Assembly: GCA_963693085.1 (NCBI GenBank) | Contig: OY856409.1 | Span: 1,170,425,249-1,170,489,248, forward strand | Source: Alisma plantago-aquatica | Taxonomy: Eukaryota > Streptophyta > Magnoliopsida > Alismatales > Alismataceae | Reading direction: 5' to 3' | DNA length: 64,000 nucleotides | Shown here: piece by piece, positions 1 through 10,482 of the stretch | Layout of the letters: each line of letters starts with the position of its first letter | Numbering within the stretch: position 1 is the stretch's first letter | Notes under the pieces: generated by a model | Told to the model about the DNA's origin: nothing | Seen by the model: the letters and a program-made list of their open reading frames with translations, nothing else | The model's database searches: none | Program-made: the position numbers and the translations under genes

Positions 1-773
1 GTAGGTTCCATGATCATCTTTAAACTTGAATTGATGGTTGAAATCGGATTTCAACACTCATTTTCATCTCTCCTCCATCCAATGCTCAATCTTGGATATC
101 TTTTGCATCCAAAGAGTTGGAAACGAACCTTGGATAGTTGAAGGAGCTTAATTCACCATTAGAGACGTGAATCTTGAAGCTATGAAGCTACTTTGAAGGC
201 GGGTTATATAACTTGAACCCATCAATGTTATTATTGTTTTCAATTCTTCATCATATGTTGATCTTTTATTTCTTCTTCATTAATTGATGAATCCATCATA
301 TATATGGTAGTAGAATTCGTAGGTCTAAAGCTTGATGATGATGACATCATCTTAGCACACACCTTGAGAATATTAAGAGCAAACGTTTCACTTTGTGTTG
401 GTCAAATGGTTTGAAACGGTTTTCTAACCGTTTGGTGACCAAATGGTTTCAAAATCGTTAGAGGTCAAATGGTTTCAAAACCGTTAGAGACCAAACAGTT
501 TCAATGGATTCAAGGATCAATTGGTCTCATGGCCTAATAACTTTAAACAATCAAACTCAATTGATTTCAGAACCCTAGATCAATTGGCTACAAAACCCTA
601 GATCAATTGATGTCAAAACCCTAATTTCGGTTTAAACAGTTTCAACTCTGATTTGACCAAACGATCCTCAAACCGTTTGAGGATCAAACGGTCTTTAGAC
701 TGTTTAAGGATATAAGGACCAAGACCGTTTAAGGTCTAACGATCTTTAATACCGTTTGGAGGTCAAGTGACCT

Positions 774-1190
774 CAAGACCGTTTGGAGGTTTGGTCCAAG
801 ACCGTTTGGATGTTTGGTCCAAGACCATTTGGAGGTTTGATCTAAGACCATTTGGAGGGTTGGTCCAAGACCGTTTGAAGGTTCAATTGGTCCAAGACCA
901 TTTGGAGGTTTGGTCCAAGACCATTTGAAGGTTCAATTGGTCCAAGACCATTTGGAGGGTTGGTCCAAGACCGTTTGAAGGTTCAATTGGTCCAAGACCG
1001 TTTAGAGGTTTGGTCCAAGACCGTTTGGAGATTTGGTCCAAGACCATTTGAAGGTTCAATTGGTCCAAGACCATTTGGAGGTTTGGTCCATGACCGTTTG
1101 AAGGTTCAATTGGTCCAAGACCATTTGGAGATTTGGTCCAAGACCGTTTGAAGATTCAATTGGTCCAAACCGTTTGAAGGTCCAATTGGT
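774..1190 (+). repeat. Minisatellite of alternating 23- and 27-bp units in B LTR
   Basis: Units follow two patterns: CAAGACCGTTTGGAGG followed by TTTGGTC, and CAAGACCGTTTGAAGG followed by TTCAATTGGTC. They alternate irregularly. Many units read CCATTT where others read CCGTTT, a CpG to CpA change. The equivalent array in the 3' LTR lies at about 38370-38790. Confidence 0.85.
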
Positions 1191-1519
1191 TCAAACTATG
1201 TAAGTACTAATAACCCCATAAGTGGTTGAAGAGTATCTCAAGGTTGATTTCAATTGAAGTACCTCTAAAGTATTTAGGTGATTGGTATAAGTAGAGTGAT
1301 TATCACTTGATGCCTATGAAAGCAATAAATTCAATGCACTATGATAAGCATAGGTGCATGTACATGGTGAAAGGTTAAGTCAACTGAATAAGGTATGATG
1401 ATGATGTGTGATCCTAGTATATGGAATAATGATAAGTATGATTTAATACTTAAATAATGTTATATGCTCCAACATATGTGGAAACACTGACTTAGGGTTG
1501 GATTAATGAGGTTATCATC

Positions 1520-1669
1520 AAACCCTAATGTAGGGTGATGTTATGTGAAACCCTAATGTAGGGTGATGTTATGTGAAACCATAATGTAGGGTGATGTTAT
1601 ATGAAACCCTAATGTAGGGTGATGTTATCTGAAACCCTAATATAGGGTGATGTTATGTGAAACCCTAAT
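1520..1669 (+). repeat. 28-bp telobox tandem repeat in B 5' LTR
   Basis: Units start near 1520, 1548, 1576, 1604, 1632 and 1660. Each holds AAACCCTAAT, which contains the plant telomere-repeat/telobox sequence, then TAGGGTGATGTTATGTG. The last unit is split by element A and resumes at 23621. Including two further units there, the 5' LTR has about 8, against 12 in the 3' LTR. Confidence 0.88.
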
Positions 1670-1975
1670 TGTAAGGACCCTGACCTGCGTTTAGGGTTTA
1701 CCCTGTTTGTTTTGCTTGATCTTGATGCTTTTGTTCTTGCTAATCCCCTTTAATGGTGATTAGGGTTATGTTCTGCTTTGTTGAGAGTTGAGGGGGCTAC
1801 TTGCAAATAACCCAAGTTTAGGGTTTTGGGTGCAAGTTCGCCATCTTGTGAGATGTTTTCCCCTCTTTACTTCCTCTAGGGTTGAGAGGAAGGCTTGGGC
1901 TTGTTGTTTGAGTTTCTTGGGCCTTGCTTGAGCTTGTTTGGGCCTTGGGATGCCTTGTTTGGGCTTGCTTGAGCC

Positions 1976-3245
1976 TTGTGTCGACCAAGTGAAGGTTGTG
2001 TCGCCCAACATGGTGGTGTGTCGCCCATAAGCCTTGGTGTGCCGCCCAGCAGAGCTGATGCATGTGTCGCCCATGTTGCTTGGTCTTGGTTGGTGGACAC
2101 TTGGTGCATATCTTGGACAAGTGTCTCTTTGCTTGCTAGAGTGTTGGCTTGAACCCTAGGACAAGTGTCTCTTGGGTGGACGACACTTAGCATAGATCTA
2201 CCTTGGTTTCTCCTCCCCTTCTTTCTATATAGGTAGCTCTTTCCCTTGCCTTAGCTTCCTTTGCTCTTTTGGTCTCTCCTCCACCTTGAGTGCAGGACAC
2301 TCCTCTCCTTCCTTGCTTGGGTTGGCCGATACACTCTCCTGGAGTAGCAGTGGTAGCCGATACACCTTCTTGGAGAAGCTTGGTGGATGATACCCTTGGA
2401 CCTTGGAGTGCTTCTTCTTCCTTGGAGCTTGGAGCTTAAGGCGGGTTGCATAATTTCTAACCCTAACTCCATTTCCTCTTGTTATGTTTTTATTCACATG
2501 TTAGTAGCTTAGATTTGTGCCTTGCTTGTGTTTCCTTTGGTGACCGATCTCCCCTTAGGGTTTAGGGTTTCTTTGTAGCTTAGTATATCTTGTGATCTAG
2601 GGTTTGTGCTCCCTTGAGTTGGAGGTTGAAGGTGACCTAGGGTGGGTGATACCCCTTCTTTGTTGGTGTGTTGGACGATATCCTTTTGAGTTGGACGACA
2701 TGGTACCTTGGTCTTGGTGATGGACGATATGGTACCCTCCTTGATGGACGATATGGTGTGTATGATCATGATGTTGGGCGATACCTTGCCCTTATGTTGG
2801 GCGATAGGGTGAACTAGGGTTATGTTGGCCGATATGATGGTTACCATGATGGGCATTAGGGTTCCTCTTGTGATGAACAATACCCTTGTTCTTCTCATGG
2901 ACGATAGGCCTTAGTATCTTGGTGGACGACAGGGCCTAGTTTGGTGAGTTAGTTGGGTTGCACGATATGCAACATGGTGCTGGCCGATAGCCCTGATGGG
3001 CGTTACCTCTTGGGTTGTGACGCACGATAGAGTTGGGTTGTGACGGGCGTCACACCCCTGGTTTGGGTATGTGTCGGCCGATAGGCCTGAATAGGTAGTT
3101 GCACATTTTAAGGAGTGTTTCCTTCTCTCTCTTGGCCGTTGTGAGGTTGTTAGCTGGGTGTTAGCCTTGAGTGTCGGGCGTCGTGGTGAGCTGTGATGGG
3201 CGTTTCCCGATAGGGTGTGACGCACGACACCCCTGACGCACGACA
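1976..3245 (+). repeat. Dispersed CGAYA word cluster in A LTR
   Basis: About 28 near-identical short words occur here: GGACGATA, GGGCGATA, GGCCGATA, CACGATAG and GGACGACA. Several more are on the opposite strand as TGTCGCCCA. Spacing is irregular, so this is not a tandem repeat. The cluster recurs in A's 3' LTR and in G (about 56330-57350). Confidence 0.7.
2225..2233 (+). promoter_or_regulatory. Probable TATA box of element A
   Basis: CTATATAGG follows a pyrimidine-rich stretch. The same sequence lies at the same relative place in element G (56588-56597) and in A's 3' LTR near 11050. No transcript evidence is available. Confidence 0.6.
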
Positions 3246-4470
3246 CTCCTCACTTGTGACGCTGTGTCGGGCTGGGCGCTGGGTGCAACGCAGCGTTGCT
3301 GCCTTCCCATGCCCTAGCCGTGTGAGCTAGCTATAGTGAGGGTTGTGAGTTGTAGTGAGGGTGGTATGGTTGTTTAATGATGGTTTCTAGTGTGATGGAA
3401 GTGGATGTTTATGCACCAATAAATGATAGTGATGCCTTGATTAGTAATGATAACAATGATAACGTTAATATTGCTATTGATAGCAAATATGTTAATAATG
3501 TAAATGATGGTGATGTCATGTTAGTAGTGGAAACAATAATAATGTTAATGATGATGCTAAGTGACAGTTACATTAATAGTTTGCTTAATGATATAACAAT
3601 AAAGATAATAGTGGATGATGATGCTGCTAACAATAATGACATTGGTAAGAATAGTGTTTGCTTTGTATACTCAACATGATTTCTATATAAAGTGAATACC
3701 TTGATTGTTTGTATAATCTTGAGATAAGGGTGAGCATGAACATGGTTTGTTAATGATGTGCTTAACACACTTGATCACCAAATAGTGTAAGAATGATAAG
3801 TAGAGTATCTTGTATGATATTTCATGATAGTGAGCATATTCATTATGTTGAAACAATGATTATTATGTACCCTAACCATGCAGGTGATGTTTAGCCATGA
3901 GAGGGCTGTGAGACACATGTGATGAGTAACATTACTTTGATAATTATTCTATGAGGTTGTACGTATGATGTGTTGGTCCCATGATGATTGATGTGAGCCT
4001 TGAAGAGGCAGTGACAGTACATGATGAGGGGTTGAGATCCCATGGTATGTGATGATCCTTGATATGGATCTGGATGGTTGGCAAGAGGCCAAGTGGTAAC
4101 ATGTGATGTGGGATCCTTGTGATGGATCAAGTTGATGTGGTTTCCATAATAATATAATGTTGTTTACTTTCTGTTATGTTTTGCATGTTATATAACTTGG
4201 TTGAATCATGCAATCCATCTAAAAGATACTAATTAATTACAGTGAAATTATATCATGTAGTTTGCCCTGGCCATAGATCCATCATCGTCAGGACTTGGTG
4301 ATGGTGAAACGGGTTCTCCCACGGGTTAACCTGGAAGCGCATATTGTTGAATATGTGTAGGTTGCTCCTAGCCTGAAAATGAGGAGGTAAGAGTGTAACT
4401 TCGGTTGCAGACTCATATACATATGTAGAGCATGGTGAATAGGCCCGTGGCTCAGGATATGTGATGTGAG

Positions 4471-4493
4471 GAGCATGAATACGTTCATGGCTC
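4471..4493 (+). repeat. Short LTR hairpin shared by A, B and G
   Basis: GAGCATGAA and TTCATGGCTC pair around a TACG loop with one bulged G. It lies among three related imperfect units of about 28 bp, each ending in GGCTCAG or a close variant. Similar sequence occurs in B (23680s and 40214 onward) and G (58624 onward). Confidence 0.5.
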
Positions 4494-5665
4494 AGAGCAC
4501 GGTGAACATTCCTGTGGATCAGTTTTACTAGCGCCGAGACCTATACCAAGACGGGCTAGCGTGAGAGTAGCCTATGGAGCTGACCCTGTGGCTAAGAGCA
4601 CTTCAGCATGTGACTGCGGTCCTGCTTGTGTTGTACTCGTGCACTGACCATGAGGTGGGAGGTCATGGAGTATGGCTCTTCCATTGACCTTGTATGGCAC
4701 CGGCCTTAGGCTTCGCAGCCAGAGGTTGGATTTGAGTGGTACGATTCAAATCCTTGGGGCATAATAATACGTAATACAGCCGTTTAGTATTTACTGCTTA
4801 AGATAAACACAAAACATTGGTTGATGCCTTGTTTGTGTAATACCTCTGTTATATCTTGTAGGTTTTGTGACAATGTCTTACCTTGATAATTAGGTTATGT
4901 GACATTATATCCCGCTCTAATAATCATGTTACATAGTGATACATCTTATCTTGTTAAGCATGTTCTGTTGAAAGATATCTAGCTATATGCTTTTGTACAG
5001 CTGGTAAGCTTGTCGGTAAGAATAGCTTTGCTTTACATAGACTGCTTTTGTTATACATGTTCCTAGTTATCTGCTGTTATAGTTTATCTTGATGAGGTTC
5101 TGTAGTTGCGGTGGGGAGTTATGTTTCCCACTGGGACAATTGTTCAATTGTCTCACCCCGCTGGTTTAACCCCTTTTTAGGTGATTAAGGTAGAAGTGGT
5201 CGTGGTCGTGGTGTTGCGTCCGAGCAGCTTGAGGAGCAGTAGAAGGCAAGCCTTGGACATGCTGCTATTTTTGGTGTTTTGTAGTAGAGTCTAGAGTCAT
5301 CCATGTACTCTCAGGTCCTTGGCAGTGTTTTGACGATTTTTTACGATGAACGATCGATGACGTTTGTATATCCTACTGTTGGCCAGATACGGGCCTTTAT
5401 GTATGAACAGGTGGTGATCTCATGTGATGGATGAACAACCGTTTCTGTAAGCTATAGACACGTATCAGATCTCATGTATGTATATATATGACATGTTTCT
5501 GTGCAGGATGAGGACTGGAAAGTAATAATTTCACAGTTTATCTATTTTCCACAATCAGTTTTAATTAACCCATGTTTTCATAATATGTGGTTATGGTGAT
5601 TTCCGCACGTTTTTGCATAACACCTCGTTATCTATATGATAATGGGATGTGTTGCCACAATTTTT

Positions 5666-5677
5666 TGGTATCAGAGC
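5666..5677 (+). other. Primer-binding site of element A
   Basis: TGGTATCAGAGC lies six bases after the LTR end. It is complementary to the 3' end of plant initiator Met tRNA, the usual primer for plant LTR elements. Confidence 0.9.
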
Positions 5678-5784
5678 TTGAGGTTCACTGAGTCTACAGG
5701 GATTTAGGACTAGGTTGAGTTGTTCTTGTGAGTGTCCTGGTTTTCTTACAATATCTTCTTACCCTCAGCGGAAGAAAAGTCAAG

Positions 5785-6867
5785 ATGTCTGGAAACCATG
5801 AAGAACACTCTGCTGAGTACAGTGATGCTGCATTGGTTGATGGAGCAGATGGACAGGCACATGCAGATCGGGTGCCTGAGGTTCCCCAATTTAACCTGGC
5901 CATACTCGAACATTCGGCTTACCAACAGCTTATGGGGCAGTTAATGGCTACGATGAATCTCATGGTTGAGCGATTACCAGTGCCTCCTCTGCGAGCACAG
6001 GTTCCCCATGGAGAAGCATCGGGTATTGGGAAGACCTTCGAGCGGCTTCACCGAGTCGGAGCTTCGGATTATGCTGGAACTACTGATCCAGCGGATGCAG
6101 ATCTGTGGCTGACAAGTCTCGAGAAGGCTTTCCGGATTCTTGACATCCCCGAAGCGGACAAGGTAAAGCATGTTGTCTACCTTCTGAAGGGTAGTGCTGG
6201 TCACTGGTGGACCATCGAGGAAGAGAAGAGGCCTGGTGAGGTGATCTGTTGGGAGGTGTTTCGACGCGAGTTCGTCGCCAGATACTTCCCAAAGACTTAT
6301 CTAGATGAGAAGGTGAGTCAGTTTGAGAACCTGAGACAAGGAACGATGAACATCACCGAGTATGAAGCCAAGTTTATGGATCTATTAAGGTTCTGTCCTC
6401 ACATGGTGGCAACAGATGAGGAACGGATTAGACGTTTCGAGAAGGGTTTGAGTGCTGAGTTGAAGACCCCGGTATCTGCGTTGGAGAATCGAGAGTGGTT
6501 TGCTACGTTCGTGGAATCTGTTCGAAGGATTGAGAGGATGGTATGGGAGAAAAGAGAGTCTATGTCTCTTAAAAGACCTGCTTAGTTTTAAGGATGGAGG
6601 TTCAGTGGCTTTAAGAAGTCTAGGTTTTCGGCACCATCAACAATGAGAAGTGCCGGTGTACCTTCTCATTGGTCTTCGAGTAAGGGAAGAGGTTATGTTT
6701 CTTCACCATCTAAGGCACATAGTTCAGCTTCAGTGGCAGTGTCAGGGCCAGCTAGGCCACGGTTTGAGGACAAGTCATGTCATCTTTGTAGACAAGTCGG
6801 GCATTTCAGGCTTAATTGCCCGAATAGAGATGTCGAAGTGACACAGCAGCCGAGGCAGGGTTTTTAG
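5785..6867 (+). pseudogene. Element A gag (capsid and CCHC nucleocapsid), nonsense-broken
   Basis: The start was chosen at the ATG of MSGNHEEHSAEYSD because G begins identically at 59898 and B begins with the similar MAGSHEQHA. The Retrotrans_gag-type core runs from about residue 95 to 265 (DADLWLTSLEKAF, then YLLKGSAGHWW, then MNITEYEAKFMDLLRFCP). The CCHC knuckle [14 protein letters not shown] is at 6778-6819. In-frame stops are TAG 6583, TAA 6589 and TAG 6865. G has Gln codons at all three. The protein would form the virus-like particle and bind RNA. It lies in one frame with the downstream pro-pol. Confidence 0.88.
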
Positions 6868-6990
6868 AGGTCAGAGAGACCACAAGCCAGTGGTGGCAGG
6901 GGACGAGGATGCGGTCAAGAGTCTCAAGCTGGATCGTCTACCCAGGAAAGCAAAGGTCGTGGACAGCAAGCAACAAATCAATTCTATGCC

Positions 6991-7524
6991 ATGAATCAGC
7001 CCGAGGCGATAGTCAACCCGCGAGTGGTGACAGGTCAGATGGAGTTATTTCATTCTGATATGTCTTCTTCTTGCTTTATATCTGTTCTGGTTGACCTGGG
7101 TGCCACACACTCTTTTATCGCATATAGTATGCTTGAAAACTGTCGTTTACCTGTTAGTTGTAAGAAGGATAGCTTGTTGTTAGAAACCCCTCTTGATGGT
7201 TCCTCTTTGCTTCGAGAAGAGTGTCCATCTTGTGTTTTGTCTTTCTTGGGACATCGTATTCAAGTGGATCTTATACCACTTGATATGCATGGTTTCGATG
7301 TTATCCTTGGAATGGATACCTTGGAGAGGTATAAAGTTGTCTTGGACTGTGGTTCCAAGAAGGCAGTGTTTGATGTTGCTGGAGAGAGGTGGACCTTCCA
7401 GGGAGATAGGAAGATTCTTCTGACGTGTCTGGTATCAGCTATGGTGGCAGATAAGTTGTTACGACAAGGATGTGAGGCGTTCTTAGCTCACATTGTGGAT
7501 ATCGTTGTGGTTACCAAGGCGTAA
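6991..7524 (+). pseudogene. Element A aspartic protease region
   Basis: This continues the gag frame without a shift. The active-site motif reads DLGATHSF from 7093 (the family norm is DSG or DTG followed by A), and [10 protein letters not shown] lies near 7306. The role would be cleavage of the gag-pol polyprotein. The segment ends at a TAA (7522-7524), and a TGA follows at 7555-7557 where G has CGA. Leu in place of Ser after the catalytic Asp may weaken the enzyme; B also has Leu here. Confidence 0.85.
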
Positions 7525-7569
7525 GGTCCTAGTCTTGAGGAGGTGTCCGTGGTTTGAGAGTTTGCAGAC

Positions 7570-8769
7570 GTGTTTCCTGAGGAGTTTCTTGGTGTTCCTC
7601 CACCCCGAGAGATTGATTTCGAGATCAATCTGGTTCTTGGAACACAACCTGATGCACAATCAGCATATAGGATGGCTCCAGTAGAGATGGCAGAGTTGAA
7701 GAAGCAGTTGCAAGAGTTGTTGGAGAAAGGTTTTATCCGACCGAGTACGTCGCAGTGGGGTGCTCCCGTGTTGTTCGTTAAGAAGAAGGATGGTTCGATG
7801 CGGTTGTGTATAGATTACCGGCAGTTGAACAAAGTCACGATCAAGAATAAGTACCCGTTGCCGAGGATAGATGATCTGTTTGATCAGTTGCGTGGTGCTA
7901 CAGTGTTTTTGAAGATCGATCTACGGTCTCGATATCATCAGTTGAGAATAAAGGCAGATGACATACCAAAGTCAGCTTTCAGGATGAGGTATGGTCATTT
8001 CAAGTTCATGGTTATGTCGTTTGGGTTAACCAATACACCTGCTGCTTTTATGGATCTGATGAACAGAGTGTTCCATCCGTTCTTAGATCGGTTTGTAGTA
8101 GTCTTTATAGATGCCATCTTGATTTATAGTCGGGGTAGGCTAGAGCATGAGCAACATCTTCGTCGAGCGTTGACTCTTCTTCGTCAACATCAGTTGTATG
8201 CCAAGTTCAGTAAGTGCGAGTTTTGGTTGGAGGAAGTGACTTTCTTGGGTCATGTGATATCTGTTGAAAGAGTCAAAGTAGATCCGAAGAAGGTGGAATC
8301 CGTTGCGGATTGGGAACAGCCAAAGATGCCGATAGAAGTCCGTAGTTTCCTTGGTTTGGCAGGATACTACAAGAGGTTTATCAAGGACTTCAGCGTGATC
8401 GCGTTGTCGATGACGAAGTTGACCAGGAAGGATGTACCTTTTGTTTGGGATGATTGATGTCAATAAGCTTTCCAGAGTTTGAAGGAGCAGCTGACCAGTG
8501 CTCCAGTGTTGATCTTGCCAGAGCCTGGGAAAGGCTATGTTGTCTTCTGTGATGCTTCCAAGAAAGGTTTAGGTTGCGTGTTGATGCAGGAAGATCATGT
8601 GGTTTCTTTTGCCTCGCGACAGCTCAAGAAACATGAGGAGAACTATCCGACTCATGACTTGGAGTTGGCAGCAGTGGTTCATGCGTTAAAGATTTGGAGA
8701 CACTATCTGTATGGGGAAGCATGTCAGATCTTTACGGATCATAAGAATCTGATGTATATCTTTACATAG
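7570..8769 (+). pseudogene. Element A reverse transcriptase and RNase H
   Basis: The frame is the same as gag. RT motifs are in order: [42 protein letters not shown], then the catalytic box at 8104-8124. That box reads FIDAILI, with the second catalytic Asp replaced by Ala (codon 8113-8115); G and B keep Asp. RNase H follows with [24 protein letters not shown] and IFTDHKNL. Premature stops are TGA 8455, TAA 8464 and TAG 8767. G has CGA, CGA and CAG at these points. Confidence 0.9.
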
Positions 8770-8775
8770 CAAGAG

Positions 8776-10020
8776 TTGAACATGCGACAACGACAATGGA
8801 TGGAGTTGATCAATGATTACGACTGCACTATCGAGTATCATCCTGGTAAGGCGAATGTGGTAGCTGATGCACTTAGCAGAAAGTCTTCTTCTCTTTCTAC
8901 AAAGAAGGCACAGTTGAGTTCTTTGGTATGCCATAAGCGAGATATGTTTGTTTCTCTTCGACAGATGAATGTGCAGATGGAAGTTTCTTTGTTGTCTGGT
9001 CTTTTTGCACAGATGCAAGTTAAGCCTACGTTGAGACAGCAGATCAAGGATACACAGCAAACAGATGATGCGGTACAGTTGATCAGATCAGAGTTCGGCA
9101 GCGACAAGCGTGATGGGTTTCACGAGTCCGAGGATGGGCTAGTTTGCTATCGTGATAGGATGATGGTTCCAGATGCTAATAATCTGAGGGAGTTGGTGCT
9201 TGAGGAAGCACATACGTCGATGTATGCGATGCATCCTGGTGTCACCAAGATGTACCATAGTCTAAAGGACTTGTACTGGTGGCCCGGTTTGAAAAGAGAT
9301 GTAGCTGAGTTCGTGGCGAGATGTGCGGTGTGTCAGCAAGTGAAGGTTGAACATCAGAAGCCGGCAGGTATGTTGCAACCTTTGCCGATACCGCAGTGGA
9401 AATGGGATCATATAAGCATGGATTTCGTAGTTGGTCTACCCCAGACAACTAGGAATCATGATTCCATTTGGGTGATAGTGGACAGATTGACTAAGTCTGC
9501 CCATTTTCTACCAGTGAAGACGACATATATAGCTGAGAAGCTAGCTCGAGTATATGTGGATGAGATAGTACGTTTTCATGGAGTGCCAGCAACGATAGTT
9601 TCTGACAGAGGTCCTCAGTTTACGAGTCGTTTTTGGGAACAGTTGCACAGAGCGTTGGAAACGCAGTTGAGGTTCAGTACAACTTTTCACCCGCAGACAG
9701 ATGGACAGTCAGAGAGGACTATATAGATTTTGGAGGATCTTCTTCGAACTTGTGTCTTGCAGTTTCTAGGAAGCTGGGATGTACATCTGGGTCTGATAGA
9801 GTTTGCCTACAACAACAGTTATCAGCGGAGCATCAACATGGCTCCTTATGAGGCTTTGTATGGGAGGAAGTGCAGATCTCCTTTGTGTTGGTATGAGTCT
9901 GGTGAGTATCAGCTTTTGGGTCCTGATTTAGTACTGCAGATGACAGAAAAGATCAAGGTGATACAGCAACATTTGAAAGTGGCACAGGACAGGAAGAAGT
10001 CTTATGCTGACAATCACTGA
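8776..10020 (+). pseudogene. Element A integrase
   Basis: The segment opens with the RNase H tail (YHPGKANVVADALSRK). An HHCC zinc-binding region follows at about 9205-9345 (MHPGVTKMYHSL, then CAVCQQVK). The catalytic core has MDFVVGLP, IWVIVDRLTKSAHFLPV, TIVSDRGPQF and FHPQTDGQSERT. Stops are TAG 9724 (CAG in G) and TGA 10018. The frame is continuous. The enzyme would insert the cDNA into chromosomal DNA with a 5-bp stagger, which agrees with the CTAAT duplication. Confidence 0.9.
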
Positions 10021-10026
10021 CAACCT

Positions 10027-10482
10027 TTGGAATTCCATGCAGGAGACAAAGTATATCTCAAAGTCTCATCGTGGAAAGGTGTGCTAAGGTTTGGACGGAA
10101 GGGTAAGTTGGAACCCAGGTATATGGGGCATTACTCAGTCATAACACGTGTTGGTAAGGTGGCTTACGAGTTAGAGTTGCCTCCAGAGTTGCACATGTTG
10201 CATCCAGTGTTTCATGTCAGTATGTTGAAGAAAAGTCATCCGGATTCAGGTACAGTGATACAGCCAGTTGAGGTTGAGCTTGATGCAGATGTGACCTACG
10301 AGGAGGGTCCTGTGGCGATCCTTGACAGAAGGAACAAGAAGCTAAAGAGGAAGGACCTGGCTCTTGTGAAGGTTCTTTGGCAGCATCGTGGCGTTGAGGA
10401 AGCCACGTGGGAGCTTGAGGAAGAGATGAGGAGAAAGTATTCCTCGCTTTTCTCTTTGGATTTCGGGGACGAAATCCCTTAA
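10027..10482 (+). pseudogene. Element A integrase C-terminus with chromodomain-like tail
   Basis: GDKVYLKVSSWKGVLRFG and HPVFHVSMLKK are the usual integrase C-terminal motifs. The tail YEEGPVAILDRR, then LVKVLWQHRGVEEATWELEEEM, is the chromodomain-like segment of Tekay/Del-type plant chromoviruses. In that group it is thought to steer insertion toward particular chromatin. This last segment has no internal stop and ends in DFGDEIP at the natural TAA. Placement in Tekay/Del is from memory of motif style; a tree would settle it. Confidence 0.85.

Larger units (their letters stand above)
1..1669 (+). repeat. Element B 5' LTR, left part (truncated by window start)
   Basis: This part aligns with 37571 onward of the 3' LTR. 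It contains AAACGGTTT-type inverted motifs (about 410-500), a CCAAGACCGTTTGG minisatellite (about 774-1190) and 28-bp telobox repeats (1520-1669). It ends where element A inserts; CTAAT at 1665-1669 is the left copy of A's target duplication. No gene is seen in it. The small ORFs over the minisatellite are repeat translations. Confidence 0.85.
1670..5659 (+). repeat. Element A 5' LTR (3990 bp)
   Basis: The LTR starts TGTAAGGACC and ends TTGCCACA. A TATA box lies only about 555 bp in, so most of the LTR should be R and U5. From about 1976 to 3245 it is studded with CGAYA-core words. At 3390-3660 it holds an AT-rich low-complexity GAT/AAT tract that also translates as an Asn/Asp-rich ORF, which I do not accept as a gene. 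At 4261-4750 it has a segment shared with the LTRs of B and G, including the hairpin at 4471-4493. Confidence 0.92.

Noticed and set aside
1520..1669. Regular 28-bp repeats that could be mistaken for a CRISPR array
   Set aside because: Units are contiguous with no spacers, lie in a retrotransposon LTR in plant DNA, and recur in the other LTR.
3377..3679. 100-codon Asn/Asp-rich ORF in A's LTR, repeated at 21354-21641
   Set aside because: It is a low-complexity GAT/AAT tract copied with the LTR. G replaces it with a simple trinucleotide run and no similar protein, so it is not a gene.
5666..5677. tRNA-like sequence at this and the other primer-binding sites
   Set aside because: Only 12 bases match the 3' end of initiator Met tRNA. 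They are primer sites, not tRNA genes. No tRNA, rRNA or other RNA gene was found in the window.
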